A DNA stretch of 64,000 bases. Origin: Chlamydia gallinacea 08-1274/3. GTDB lineage: Bacteria > Chlamydiota > Chlamydiia > Chlamydiales > Chlamydiaceae. The stretch is taken from contig NZ_CP015840.1 in the NCBI RefSeq assembly GCF_000471025.2, forward strand, positions 992,001 through 1,056,000, written 5' to 3'. The notes below the pieces were generated by a model. That model searched no databases. It saw only the letters and a list, made by a program, of their open reading frames with translations, and was not told the origin of the DNA. Position numbers and translations under genes: made by a program. Positions 27,771 through 37,425 of this stretch are shown here, piece by piece; position 1 is the stretch's first letter, and the number at the start of each line of letters is the position of its first letter.

Positions 27771-27926
27771 TCAACCAAAGAATGATAAAACTCCTGATGT
27801 AGTCAACAGATTTTCTAGGAAATACTCTTTAAAATGATCTCTGTGCAAGATATACAAACGGGTGACAAAAGAACCCAGTTTAGATTCAGATCTAGGAGAA
27901 GAGGTTCCTAAATACGCTAAAAACAT
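27771..27926 (-). CDS. Possible 51-residue small protein or remnant
   Basis: ATG 27926, preceded by AAGAG five bases away, opens 51 codons translating to a protein-like string with SKLGSFVTRLYILHRDH and ending LLTTSGVLSFFG. No family is recognised. It lies upstream of tRNA-Ala on the same strand. It may be a genuine small gene, a remnant or chance. Confidence 0.25.
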   Translation of the reverse strand: MFLAYLGTSSPRSESKLGSFVTRLYILHRDHFKEYFLENLLTTSGVLSFFG

Positions 27927-28195
27927 CAGATCTCTTACACTTCCCCAGTATTAGCCAAAGAAAAAAAATGTTGCGTGCAGTACTCCACACTTTTTAGGAA
28001 TCTTGGGGAAAAATATCCTACCTAGAATACAGAATAGAAATGCTCTCTTAGAAAAAACATAACTGCAGAGAATTACACTGAAGAAAAAGAGGTACTGAGA
28101 TAAACAAAGAAAGAGACACAAAACACACAAAGAATTCTAAAGATTCCTAAGACTCTCTCCTTTGCGGAAAAAGAAGATACTTAAAAGTGAAGATA

Positions 28196-28241
28196 GTTCT
28201 TTTCAAGTCTAGAGGTAGCGAAAACTAGTCTTGAAAAGAAC
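28196..28241 (-). terminator. Long stem-loop downstream of the exported-protein gene
   Basis: A 17-bp inverted repeat (28196-28212 with 28225-28241, one mismatch) with a 12-base loop lies about 50 bases past the stop of the gene at 28293. Stability and position fit a transcription terminator, though the following tract is only weakly U-rich. Confidence 0.6.
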
Positions 28242-28292
28242 CAACCTTCTATGCACTATTACTCGAAGATATCCCACAACTCACTTGGCATT

Positions 28293-28985
28293 TTAGAGTT
28301 GTACTGTTTTCTTTTTTAGATCTATTGCTGTTTTCGCTTCTCTTACTTTAGTAATCTTAAATGACTTCGTGAATACGTCATATTCTTTGTCCAAAGCTTT
28401 AGCATTTTTATTTTTATATACCATGAAGACTTGATAGAGTGTATGATTCACTGAAATTAACATGCCTCGAAAATAGATGTCTTCACAACAAATCCAAAAT
28501 TCTAACGCTTTATGTCCTTGTACCTCTTTTGCTTGCATAAATAATACTTGAGACTCTGGCAATGCCTGTAAAATACCAGAAAACCCTTCTTGAAGATTTA
28601 ATTCGGGACGACTAATATCCACCTTTTCAGGATATTCCCAAACAGAAACAACATAAACTGTGTTATCTGATTGCGTTTCAGCTATATAAGTGTCATAACG
28701 TATGGTAAGGTCGGATTGAGGAAGTTCTATAATCTGGCCTGCATGATCTGGGGATTCGGGAAACTCAGCAGAAAACCCACAATTTGTTGTGTAATCATAC
28801 CGCTTCCATTTCAAGCCATTCCTATCTTTAGAAACTAGAATCTTTCCTTGGTCTTGCTCTGAAAACCAGCCCTTGACCTTAGAGAAAAAGCTCTGTTTTT
28901 TCTCTGTAGCTACTAGTCTAGTCGGATAAACAGAATGAACTAATAGTAATGTGATTAATATGAACTTTCTTAATGTTGAAAACAT
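28293..28985 (-). CDS. Exported protein of unknown function (CT_181-like position)
   Basis: A 230-residue protein with an N-terminal signal peptide (basic MFSTLRK, hydrophobic ILITLLLV core, probable cleavage near residue 25). A mixed alpha/beta soluble domain follows, with paired aromatic strands such as VVSVWEYP and LEFWICCEDIYFRGML. No enzymatic motif is recognised. Its length and its position between the tRNAs and kdsB match CT_181. A periplasmic or envelope role is likely from the signal peptide only. It is transcribed divergently from kdsB. Confidence 0.75.
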   Translation of the reverse strand: MFSTLRKFILITLLLVHSVYPTRLVATEKKQSFFSKVKGWFSEQDQGKILVSKDRNGLKWKRYDYTTNCGFSAEFPESPDHAGQIIELPQSDLTIRYDTYIAETQSDNTVYVVSVWEYPEKVDISRPELNLQEGFSGILQALPESQVLFMQAKEVQGHKALEFWICCEDIYFRGMLISVNHTLYQVFMVYKNKNAKALDKEYDVFTKSFKITKVREAKTAIDLKKKTVQL

Positions 28986-29158
28986 AAATAAAAAAATAAA
29001 ATACGTTTATTAATTTAATAATATTACTTCCAAGACTTTTTGTTATAAATAAAACAAAAAAAAGAAAATCATGTAAAAAATCTTGTGTTTTATAAAATTC
29101 ATGAGAATAATTTTGAACCAGAGACAAAAAGATACAAAATATTGACTAGGGATACGCG

Positions 29159-29923
29159 ATGAAACAACAAATATTTGCAGGTAAACGTGTTGGCGTAATT
29201 CCCTCGCGCTATGAAAGTACAAGATTCCCAGGAAAACCTCTAGCCTCTATATTAGGAAAGTCTTTAATACAAAGAGTTTACGAAAATGCAATTCGAAGTA
29301 CCCTTTTAGATACTGTGATTGTAGCTACAGATGATCTGCGGATTTTCCACCACGTATGGAGCTTTGGAGGGCAATGCGTAATGACCTCTCCCGAATGCAT
29401 TAATGGTACAGAACGCATAGCCAAGGCCACGTCTCAGCATCTACCCGAAGCAGAAATTATCGTGAATATTCAAGGGGATGAGCCCTGCCTCTCTCCCGAT
29501 GTTGTGGACACTCTTATAGCCAAACTAGATGCTTGTCCTGAAATCTCTATAGTAACACCAGTAACGCTAACAACAGATCCTGAAGAAATCTTAACAAACC
29601 ATAAAGTGAAATGTGTTTTTGATAAAAATGGAAAGGCTTTATATTTTAGTCGCAGTCCTATCCCTCATGGTTTAAAAAAAGAAATACCTATGTATCTTCA
29701 TACGGGGGTATATGCCTTTAGAAGACAAGCTCTGTTTGACTACATAAAACTCGCCCCTACGCCATTAAATCAAGCTGAGGATCTGGAGCAACTACGTATA
29801 CTTGAACATGGAGGAGAAATTCACATTTGTATTGTGAATACGAAAAGTCCTTCAGTAGACTATCCAGAAGACATAAACAAGGTGGAAAAATACTTAACAT
29901 GCCATTCAATTGCATTTTTCTAA
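29159..29923 (+). CDS. kdsB: CMP-3-deoxy-D-manno-octulosonate cytidylyltransferase
   Basis: KdsB activates Kdo with CTP for lipooligosaccharide synthesis. The 254-residue protein shows the nucleotide-binding start [32 protein letters not shown] and NIQGDEP in order, with SRSPIPH and the LHTGVYAF region later. It is followed, overlapping by 25 bases, by pyrG, whose product makes the CTP it consumes. WaaA, which uses CMP-Kdo, is encoded elsewhere in this window (46370-47683). Confidence 0.95.
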   Translation: MKQQIFAGKRVGVIPSRYESTRFPGKPLASILGKSLIQRVYENAIRSTLLDTVIVATDDLRIFHHVWSFGGQCVMTSPECINGTERIAKATSQHLPEAEIIVNIQGDEPCLSPDVVDTLIAKLDACPEISIVTPVTLTTDPEEILTNHKVKCVFDKNGKALYFSRSPIPHGLKKEIPMYLHTGVYAFRRQALFDYIKLAPTPLNQAEDLEQLRILEHGGEIHICIVNTKSPSVDYPEDINKVEKYLTCHSIAFF

Positions 29924-31512
29924 CGGGAGGAGTCGTTTCTTCTCTAGGTAAAGGATTAACAGCTGCTGCACTTGCTCTCTTGCTGGAGAGACAAAATCTT
30001 AAAGTAGCTATGTTAAAACTTGATCCCTACCTAAATGTTGATCCCGGGACCATGAATCCTTATGAACATGGAGAGGTTTACGTTACCGATGATGGTGTAG
30101 AAACGGATCTTGATCTTGGTCACTATCACCGCTTTTCTTCAGTACATTTATCGAAGTATTCCACTGCGACTTCAGGACAAATCTATGCTCGAGTTATTAA
30201 AAAGGAACGTGAGGGACGCTATCTAGGAAGCACAGTCCAAGTAGTTCCACACATTACTAATGAGATTATCGAAGTTATCTTAGAGTGTGCCCAAGAAAGT
30301 CAACCCGATGTTTTAATTGTAGAAATTGGAGGTACTGTAGGAGACATAGAATCTTTACCTTTTTTAGAAGCCATCCGCCAATTTCGTTATGACCATGCGG
30401 AAAATTGCTGTAGTATTCACATGACCTACGTCCCCTACTTAAAGGCGGCAGGAGAAGTCAAGACAAAACCAACACAACATTCTGTACAAAGTTTGCGTGG
30501 TATTGGCATTATTCCTGACGCTATTCTTTGTCGTTCTGAATCTCCTTTACCCGAAGAAGTTAAAAAGAAAATCAGTCTCTTCTGTAATGTTCCTCATAAT
30601 GCCGTATTTAATGTGATTGATGTTGAACATTCAATATACGAAATGCCTTTAATGCTCTCTAAAGAAAAAATTTCTACATGGATTACAGAAAAGCTTTCTC
30701 TAAATACGCAACAAAAAGATCTTCAGGATTGGGAAGATCTAGTCTCTCGCTTACGCCAACCACTCCCAAACAAAGTACGCATTGGTTTAGTAGGGAAATA
30801 TGTACAACATAAAGATGCGTATCGCTCTGTCTTCGAAGCAATTACCCATGCAGCTTTAAGCTTAAACTGCTCTGCAGAAATTCTCCCTCTGGATCCCGAG
30901 AATCCCCATATTTATAAGGTCTTGGAACAATGTGATGGTTGTCTAGTTCCAGGGGGATTTGGAGTCCGGGGTTGGGAAGGGAAAATCGCAGTAGCCCAAA
31001 TGTGTAGAGAACAAGGAATCCCCTATTTTGGTATCTGTCTAGGAATGCAAGTTCTTGTTGTGGAGTATGCGCGCCATGTCCTGCATTTAGAAAATGCAAA
31101 TTCTACAGAAATGGATATATCTACACCAACTCCTGTGGTTTGCCTCATGGATGGTCAAGATTCTCTATCTGCAACTGGAGGCACGATGCGCCTAGGAGCC
31201 TACCCATGCATCCTGACTTCAGGAACAAAAACCTATCAAAATTATCAGTCTTCCGAAATCAAAGAACGCCACCGTCACCGCTATGAAGTGAATTCTCACT
31301 ACATCCCACAACTACAAAAACATGGCCTAAAAATTGTAGGACATAGTCCTGACGGAAAGCTGTGTGAAATTGTGGAAGTTGCTAACCACCCCTGGATGAT
31401 CGGCGTGCAATTTCATCCCGAATTTCTTTCTAAGCTCACTGCCCCCCATCCCCTATTCATAGGATTTATTGAAGCAGCCATCCTACACTCAAGGAATACA
31501 ACCTATGCATAG
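29899..31512 (+). CDS. pyrG: CTP synthase
   Basis: PyrG aminates UTP to CTP using glutamine. From ATG 29899 ([19 protein letters not shown]) the protein is 537 residues, the normal length. An upstream frame start inside kdsB is rejected because it precedes the conserved N-terminus. The synthetase domain shows [19 protein letters not shown] and [11 protein letters not shown]. The C-terminal class I glutaminase domain has the nucleophile Cys in GICLGMQ and the His/Glu pair in VQFHPEF. It overlaps kdsB upstream and yqgF downstream by eight bases, indicating a compact kdsB-pyrG-yqgF operon. Confidence 0.96.
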   Translation: MPFNCIFLTGGVVSSLGKGLTAAALALLLERQNLKVAMLKLDPYLNVDPGTMNPYEHGEVYVTDDGVETDLDLGHYHRFSSVHLSKYSTATSGQIYARVIKKEREGRYLGSTVQVVPHITNEIIEVILECAQESQPDVLIVEIGGTVGDIESLPFLEAIRQFRYDHAENCCSIHMTYVPYLKAAGEVKTKPTQHSVQSLRGIGIIPDAILCRSESPLPEEVKKKISLFCNVPHNAVFNVIDVEHSIYEMPLMLSKEKISTWITEKLSLNTQQKDLQDWEDLVSRLRQPLPNKVRIGLVGKYVQHKDAYRSVFEAITHAALSLNCSAEILPLDPENPHIYKVLEQCDGCLVPGGFGVRGWEGKIAVAQMCREQGIPYFGICLGMQVLVVEYARHVLHLENANSTEMDISTPTPVVCLMDGQDSLSATGGTMRLGAYPCILTSGTKTYQNYQSSEIKERHRHRYEVNSHYIPQLQKHGLKIVGHSPDGKLCEIVEVANHPWMIGVQFHPEFLSKLTAPHPLFIGFIEAAILHSRNTTYA

Positions 31513-31963
31513 TCACCAACACACCACATTTCTAGGAGTTGATTACGGCAACAAACGGATTGGACTTGCTTGGGCATCTGCGCCCCTATTGATTAGCTTA
31601 CCCATAGGTTTCATCAACACTGGGAAAACCATAGAAGAAACAGTGAATCATTTACACAAGATCATACAGGAAAAGAGAATTTCTTGTGTAATCTTGGGGA
31701 ACCCTATTCCTATGAACACAGGTCAGCTCTCTTATTTACAAGAAGACATACGAAAATTAGCCTCTATGCTTCAAAAATATACAGAAACTATCCTTTGGGA
31801 TGAACGGCTATCCTCTGTACAAGCGGAACGCCTACTAAAAACCGACTGTGGACTCAGCCGTAAACAAAGAAAAGGAAAAACAGATAGTATCGCGGCAACC
31901 TTAATTCTTTCTAGTTTTTTAGACACCCTTTCTCATCCGCGATCGTCTGAGGAAAATACTTAG
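31505..31963 (+). CDS. yqgF: Holliday junction resolvase-like YqgF/RuvX
   Basis: A 152-residue RNase H-fold protein. The N-terminal strand FLGVDYGNKRIGLAW carries the first catalytic Asp, ILGNP marks the second strand region, and WDERLSSVQAERLL followed by KTDSIAATLIL supplies the remaining acidic residues. The family acts in 16S rRNA 5' processing in several bacteria, and its resolvase role is debated. ATG 31505 overlaps the pyrG stop by eight bases and is preferred to the in-frame start 36 bases upstream inside pyrG. In C. trachomatis zwf follows; here an oppA gene follows instead. Confidence 0.92.
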   Translation: MHSHQHTTFLGVDYGNKRIGLAWASAPLLISLPIGFINTGKTIEETVNHLHKIIQEKRISCVILGNPIPMNTGQLSYLQEDIRKLASMLQKYTETILWDERLSSVQAERLLKTDCGLSRKQRKGKTDSIAATLILSSFLDTLSHPRSSEENT

Positions 31964-32132
31964 ACCCTACCGTAGCTATAAGGTGGCGCCGAGAAAAAGA
32001 CATTACAACACCGTTTCTCAGCCTACGCAGAAGTACAAATAAATTTCATCTATGCCATTGAGGCAAAAGTAGATTTTATCAATGAAACAGTACAACTCTA
32101 GTATATTTTATCAAAATATCCTAGCATAGCTC

Positions 32133-33500
32133 ATGTTCCGCATTGCATCTCAAGTGTTCATGAACGTTCTATCTCTTCCATGGATTGTTGTTCTCTTTGG
32201 CTTTGTCTTTCTGCACTCAGGTTGTGTCTCTAAATCCTCATGCAATACACCAGCCTTGACGATTGCGATTTATGATGATCCTTTCTCCCTATCCCCTGAT
32301 CAAGCAAAGCGCGCTTTAGATCTTTCCATAGCAAAACTCCTATTTGAAGGACTAACAAGAGAAAATGCTACTCTATCTTCTGGTATAGAATTAGCTTTAG
32401 CTAGCCACTATAGAGTATCTACTGATGCAACTACCTATACCTTCTTTTTAAAACCCAATGCCTGCTGGAGTGATGGTTCAAAAATCACAGCTCATGATGT
32501 TATCAAATCCTGGGAACATGCTAAACAATCTTCTCCACATCATCAGCTATTTGAAGGCATAAACTTCTACCCAAACTCTTCTTCAGAAATTACATTAACC
32601 CTAAATATTCCCAATCCCCAACTCCTACATCTGTTATCCTCACCAGCGTTCGCTGTCTTTAATCCTAATAACCTAAATATATTCAGCGGCCCCTTCCGTC
32701 TTCTTTCTCATACCCCTAACCACTCTCTGGCATTAGAGAAAAATATTCACTACTATGATCAAGACAAAGTAGCTATTGATTCACTTCGTCTACTCGTTGT
32801 TCCTGATTTCCATACAGCATCCTTGCTATTACAGCGTGGGGAAATTCAATGGCTAGGCCAACCCTGGCATCAAGGGCTGACTAAAGAACTTAAAGACAGC
32901 TCCTCCTATCACTATACTTATTATCCTGTGGAGGGGATTTTTTGGATAACTATCAATACGCAAGATCCTTTTCTATCGCATTATGATAATCGTTACCGCG
33001 TTGCCTCAGCGATTAACAGAGAAGAAATTATTCAGCATGCTCTACAAAGCAATCAGGAGCCTGCCTACGGCCTTACAAGACAATCTCAACCGAACAGACT
33101 CTCTGAAAAGCAAACTATTAACCCATCTCCTATAAAACTTAAACTTACCTACCCAGCAAATATATTCCGCTGCCAATGCATTGCAGAAATTCTGAAAGAA
33201 CAATTGAAAATAGTATCTATTGATCTTATCCTGGAAGGATTAGATTACCATGTCTTCTTAAACAAACGTAAAAATCACGATTTCTCCTTAGCCACAGGAA
33301 CGGGGGTTGCTTACTATCCTCAAGCTCACATTCTTACCCCCGAAGCTAGCTGCCTAATAAAAAATTTAGAAATCCTACCTATATATCACATGACCCATGA
33401 CTACCTAACAACATTACGTATAGAAAATATTCTATACAATGCTTCGGGAGCTGTGGATCTTAAGTATGCCTATCTAAGCCTGCCCTCCTCATGTTCTTGA
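32133..33500 (+). CDS. oppA: Peptide ABC transporter substrate-binding lipoprotein, shortened OppA paralogue
   Basis: A 455-residue solute-binding protein of the OppA (SBP family 5) class. A lipoprotein signal ends in LHSGC with Cys31. The family pattern follows: IAIYDDPFSLSPDQ, LLFEGL, and LKPNACWSDGSKITAHDVIKSWE. Compared with the neighbouring OppA of 532 residues it lacks about 20 residues in the middle and about 35-40 between the DFSLATG segment and the C-terminal ILPIYH segment, where the second domain returns. It therefore looks like a diverged or partially decayed copy, still fully open. It precedes the complete opp set and may use the same permease. Confidence 0.85.
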   Translation: MFRIASQVFMNVLSLPWIVVLFGFVFLHSGCVSKSSCNTPALTIAIYDDPFSLSPDQAKRALDLSIAKLLFEGLTRENATLSSGIELALASHYRVSTDATTYTFFLKPNACWSDGSKITAHDVIKSWEHAKQSSPHHQLFEGINFYPNSSSEITLTLNIPNPQLLHLLSSPAFAVFNPNNLNIFSGPFRLLSHTPNHSLALEKNIHYYDQDKVAIDSLRLLVVPDFHTASLLLQRGEIQWLGQPWHQGLTKELKDSSSYHYTYYPVEGIFWITINTQDPFLSHYDNRYRVASAINREEIIQHALQSNQEPAYGLTRQSQPNRLSEKQTINPSPIKLKLTYPANIFRCQCIAEILKEQLKIVSIDLILEGLDYHVFLNKRKNHDFSLATGTGVAYYPQAHILTPEASCLIKNLEILPIYHMTHDYLTTLRIENILYNASGAVDLKYAYLSLPSSCS

Positions 33501-33708
33501 CAATAGTCCTAGCAACATCAGCCCTTCCTCCTACTCAAATCAAATTCTAGGCACAGGCAAAACAACTTTTCTATCCAAATTATACGAAAAAAAGAAACTG
33601 CAATACGAACTTATTCATCTATAAAAATAACAAGCTATAAAAATAATAAGGCTCTCCACCCGGAGAAAATTAATAAAAATAAATAAAATTAATGCAATTA
33701 AGTTTATG

Positions 33709-33737
33709 TTGAAGATTGGAAAACCTCTTTGTATACT
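33709..33737 (+). promoter_or_regulatory. Candidate promoter of the second oppA gene
   Basis: TTGAAG (33709-33714) and TATACT (33732-33737) are separated by exactly 17 bases and end 46 bases before the oppA ATG. It is a good sigma66-type match, and the gene has its own 283-base upstream region. Confidence 0.55.
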
Positions 33738-33783
33738 ACTAAGGTTCTTACCCCATCAATTGTAACTACTCAGTTTCCATCTT

Positions 33784-35382
33784 ATGAAAAGAAAATCTCG
33801 TTTCCTGTACCTTCTTACCCTACGAGCATCTCTTTTCCTTAGTATTACGCCATTGCTGTTCGCATGCTCTCAACACTCTCTCCACCCCAATGCGATAACA
33901 ATTGCAATTAGTCACGATCCGATGTCTCTAGATCCTCGCAGCGCCTGTTTAAGTAAAGATATTTCTATAGCCCAAGCTCTCTATGAAGGGCTCATGAGAG
34001 AACATAACCACCATCCCCAGCCGGCACTAGCAACACACTACACAGTTTCTGATGATCAAACTATTTATACATTTTATTTAAAGCCTTCCCAATGGAGTAA
34101 TGGCGATCCTGTTACTGCTTATGATTTTGAGGAATCCATAAAACAGCTATATCAATGTGAAGTAGCGGGTTCCTCGGTTTTTCTTATGGGAGTAATTAAA
34201 AATGCTCAAGCCATTACTAAGCACCAACTTCCTGTCGACGCCTTAGGTATCCGTGCGATTAATGATCTAACCTTGGAGATTACCTTAGAACAGCCCATCC
34301 CTCATTTTCTAGAGCTCATCTCCTATCCTCTTTTTTTCCCTGTACACATATCTTTAAGAAATTATTATAAAACGCGTGGCACTCCTTTTCCTCATATTTC
34401 CAATGGTCCCTTTGTTCTTCATACATACCATCCACAAAATCAACTTATCATGAAAAAAAATTCTCGCTACCATGAACATAGCGCGGTCCAATTAGAAACT
34501 ATTACCTTTCAAGTTGTTCCTGAAACACATACAGCGATGCAATTATTGCAAAAAAAACTTATTGATTGGATGGGTTCTCCTTGGAGCGCCCCTATTACCA
34601 AAGAAGATCAAAATCGTATCCCACAAGAAAAGCTATACAAATATCCTGTATTGGGAACTACAGCGCTCATCTGCAACCTCAACAACACTCTGATAAAAAA
34701 TAAATCCCTACGCCAGGCCTTAAGCTATGCTATTGATAAACCATCTTTGCTCCAGTTTATTAACTCTGGGCAAGTTGCAGAAAATTTTCTTCCTCCTTCC
34801 TTATCGACGCTACCAATACAAGGCGCCATGCCCCAAGAACAGAGGGAAAGTATTGCCCGAGAGTATTTTAAAAAAGCTCAGCAAGAACTTTCCCAAAAAC
34901 AACTTTCTGAACTCTCCATTATCTATCCCCTAGAATCTGCATCTTTAAATGCTATTGTGCAAGAGATCCAACAACAAATTAAACATGTCCTAGGAATCTC
35001 CATTACAATTCAAGGTATGGAATACCACTCGTTTTTAGATAAACGCAATCGGGGAGACTTCTCTCTTGCTACGGGGAAGTGGGTTGCCAACTACCCCCGC
35101 CCCTCCTCTTTCTTGGCGATTCTTGGCAACCCCACGCCCAGTGTATCCACAACATCACTCACTCACTGGGAAAACCCACAGTACAACACTATCGTAAATC
35201 GACTGCACTCCCACCCTAACGAAAACGATCAGTATACTGCAGAAAATCTCATTAAAGAAGACCTACCTCTAATTCCTTTATATCATTTTGAATACGTATA
35301 CGCAGCAAATCCCAAAATCCATCAAGCATACTGCTCTCCTTTAGGACATGTGGACATTAAAGAATTAGTAATCACAAAATAA
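33784..35382 (+). CDS. oppA: Oligopeptide ABC transporter substrate-binding lipoprotein OppA
   Basis: A 532-residue full-length SBP family 5 protein. The signal ends in LLFAC with lipidated Cys28. Family segments include IAISHDPMSLDPRS, ALYEGLM, FYLKPSQWSNGDPVTAYDF, NGPFVLHTYHP, LRQALSYAIDKPSLLQFI and the late DFSLATGKWVANYPRP. It binds peptides in the periplasm and delivers them to OppBC. The homologue in the equivalent C. trachomatis cluster (CT_198, OppA3) has been implicated in uptake of oligopeptides and cell-wall tripeptide. The gene has its own promoter-like element and is followed by oppB after 192 bases. Confidence 0.92.
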   Translation: MKRKSRFLYLLTLRASLFLSITPLLFACSQHSLHPNAITIAISHDPMSLDPRSACLSKDISIAQALYEGLMREHNHHPQPALATHYTVSDDQTIYTFYLKPSQWSNGDPVTAYDFEESIKQLYQCEVAGSSVFLMGVIKNAQAITKHQLPVDALGIRAINDLTLEITLEQPIPHFLELISYPLFFPVHISLRNYYKTRGTPFPHISNGPFVLHTYHPQNQLIMKKNSRYHEHSAVQLETITFQVVPETHTAMQLLQKKLIDWMGSPWSAPITKEDQNRIPQEKLYKYPVLGTTALICNLNNTLIKNKSLRQALSYAIDKPSLLQFINSGQVAENFLPPSLSTLPIQGAMPQEQRESIAREYFKKAQQELSQKQLSELSIIYPLESASLNAIVQEIQQQIKHVLGISITIQGMEYHSFLDKRNRGDFSLATGKWVANYPRPSSFLAILGNPTPSVSTTSLTHWENPQYNTIVNRLHSHPNENDQYTAENLIKEDLPLIPLYHFEYVYAANPKIHQAYCSPLGHVDIKELVITK

Positions 35383-35574
35383 TTTTTAAAATTTCTCCTT
35401 ATTATTTACTTTACATCATCTGGTGACTTAAACTTAAAAAAGTAGGTATAATTCCTCATGAAAAATCCATGAATGATTTTCTATTGAAGCTAGGGGGCAA
35501 CAAGAATATACTATGCAAAATATAAAGGTTCTTTGTTGGGGAATACGTGCCATATCAAAGCACTAGGGTAAGCT

Positions 35575-36546
35575 ATGCTCCGTTACATAAGTAAGCGTCT
35601 ATTATTTAATTTACTTTCTCTGTGGGTAATCCTTACCCTCACATTTTTAGTGATGAAGTCCATCCCAGGGGATCCTTTTAATGATGAAAATAGTAATGCT
35701 CTATCACAAGAAACTCTTCACATCCTAAAAACGCAATACGGATTAAATCAACCCCTATACCAACAATATCTTTACTATCTAAAATCTTTAGTCACTCTAA
35801 ATTTTGGTAACTCTTTAGTTTATAAAGACCGTAGTGTGATCAGTATCATTACTACAGCTTTCCCTGCATCGGCAATCCTAGGAATTGAAAGTCTCGTGCT
35901 ATCCATTTTTGGAGGTATTTTCTTAGGAACCCTAGCCGCTATGCGAAAAAAAAAACAAGGCCATTACATCCTTCTCTCCTCAATCTTCCAAATATCAGTG
36001 CCTACTTTTGTATTAGCCACTCTGTTACAATATCTATTTGCTGTAAAAATTCCGATTCTCCCCATAGCTTGCTGGGGAAGTTTTAGCCATACCATTCTCC
36101 CCTCACTCGCTTTGGCAATTCCTCCCATGGCATTTATTACGCAATTAACCTGTTCTTCCGTATCTTCCGTATTGAATAAGGACTACGCTTTGCTTGCCTA
36201 CGCTAAAGGTTTACCTTCTATAGAGGTGATTCTAAAACATATCCTTCCCTATGCTATCTTTCCTACAATCTCTTACGCTGCTTTTCTTGTGACTACAGTA
36301 ATGACAGGGACATTTGCTATAGAAAATATCTTCTGTATCCCTGGGCTAGGTAAATGGTTTGTCTGTAGTATAAAACAACGTGATTATCCTGTAACTTTAG
36401 GACTTTCTGTGTTTTATGGAGCTTTTTTTATGCTATCTTCTCTACTATTTGATCTTTTACAAGCAATGATCGATCCTCAACTCCGCCATACCTATAAGAA
36501 AATAGAGAGAAAAAGAAAACCTACCCAAGAAAACCCACAAGTATAA
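35575..36546 (+). CDS. oppB: Oligopeptide ABC transporter permease OppB
   Basis: A 323-residue inner-membrane permease with six membrane segments. It has the conserved N-terminus MLRYISKRLLFNLLSLWVILTLTF, the periplasmic GDPF segment, and a cytoplasmic coupling (EAA-type) loop near LLAYAKGLPSIEVILKHILPYA, which docks the ATPases. A GTFAIENIFCIPGLGKWF segment typical of OppB/DppB is present. It lies 30 bases before oppC. Together with oppC, oppD and oppF it makes one transporter. Confidence 0.93.
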   Translation: MLRYISKRLLFNLLSLWVILTLTFLVMKSIPGDPFNDENSNALSQETLHILKTQYGLNQPLYQQYLYYLKSLVTLNFGNSLVYKDRSVISIITTAFPASAILGIESLVLSIFGGIFLGTLAAMRKKKQGHYILLSSIFQISVPTFVLATLLQYLFAVKIPILPIACWGSFSHTILPSLALAIPPMAFITQLTCSSVSSVLNKDYALLAYAKGLPSIEVILKHILPYAIFPTISYAAFLVTTVMTGTFAIENIFCIPGLGKWFVCSIKQRDYPVTLGLSVFYGAFFMLSSLLFDLLQAMIDPQLRHTYKKIERKRKPTQENPQV

Positions 36547-36576
36547 CAATAAAACTCAGATACAGAAAAACAATCC

Positions 36577-37425
36577 ATGGATATTCCTTCTAACTCATTC
36601 TTCTTAAAGAAACGTAGAAAAAACAACTCCATGTTCCTACTAGGCGCCTCCCTACTGGGAGTCCTAATCCTCAGTGCTACTCTTCTACCCTGGCTCTACC
36701 CAAATTACGAAAAAACATCTCTAGAACATACTCTCACTCCTCCTACAAAACTTTTCCCTTTTGGGACAGATGCGTTAGGTCGCTGTATGTTAGCGAGAAC
36801 AATTCAAGGATTACGTTTATCCCTACTCATTGCCATTACGGCGACATGCATTGACGTCTGCATAGGCCTCCTATGGTCAACTCTTGCCCTAGCTACAGGA
36901 AAAAAAATGGCTTTTCTCATGATGCGCATTACAGAAATTCTATTTTCGATTCCGAAAATTCCTGTAATTATTCTTCTACTAGTGATCTTTAATCACGGAT
37001 TCTTTCCCTTGATCTTAGCTATGACCCTAACCGGATGGATCCCTATAGCAAAAATTATTTATGGACAGTTCTTACTCTTAGAAAATAAAGAATTCGTCTT
37101 ATCTGCAAAAGCAATGAATGCCTCGACATGGCACATTCTGAAAAACCACCTGCTTCCTAATACCTTTGCCCCTATAATTTCCACATTAATTTTCACTATC
37201 CCCGGAGCTATCTATACCGAAGCCTTTATCAGTTTTTTAGGGCTAGGCATCCAACCTCCCCAAGCAAGTCTAGGAACTCTAGTAAAGGAAGGAATCAGCG
37301 CTATTGACTACTATCCCTGGTTATTTTTCATTCCTTCAGCTTTTATGATCGCCCTTTCCATAAGCTTTAACTTGATTGGAGAGGGAGCCAAGGCCCTGTT
37401 TATTGAGGAAAATTCCCATGCCTAA
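36577..37425 (+). CDS. oppC: Oligopeptide ABC transporter permease OppC
   Basis: A 282-residue permease, the partner of OppB. An N-terminal membrane segment is followed by the conserved FPFGTDALGRCMLART motif, then five further membrane segments. The coupling loop contains FVLSAKAMNASTWHILKNHLLPN, and GAIYTEAFISFLGLGIQPP is the OppC/DppC hallmark. Its stop overlaps the oppD start by eight bases. Confidence 0.93.
   Translation: MDIPSNSFFLKKRRKNNSMFLLGASLLGVLILSATLLPWLYPNYEKTSLEHTLTPPTKLFPFGTDALGRCMLARTIQGLRLSLLIAITATCIDVCIGLLWSTLALATGKKMAFLMMRITEILFSIPKIPVIILLLVIFNHGFFPLILAMTLTGWIPIAKIIYGQFLLLENKEFVLSAKAMNASTWHILKNHLLPNTFAPIISTLIFTIPGAIYTEAFISFLGLGIQPPQASLGTLVKEGISAIDYYPWLFFIPSAFMIALSISFNLIGEGAKALFIEENSHA

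Larger units (their letters stand above)
27708..28292. other. 585-base intergenic region
   Basis: Between the tRNA pair and the exported-protein gene. It contains one short minus-strand frame (27771-27926) and a large stem-loop (28196-28241), both listed separately. The rest shows no gene. Confidence 0.5.
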
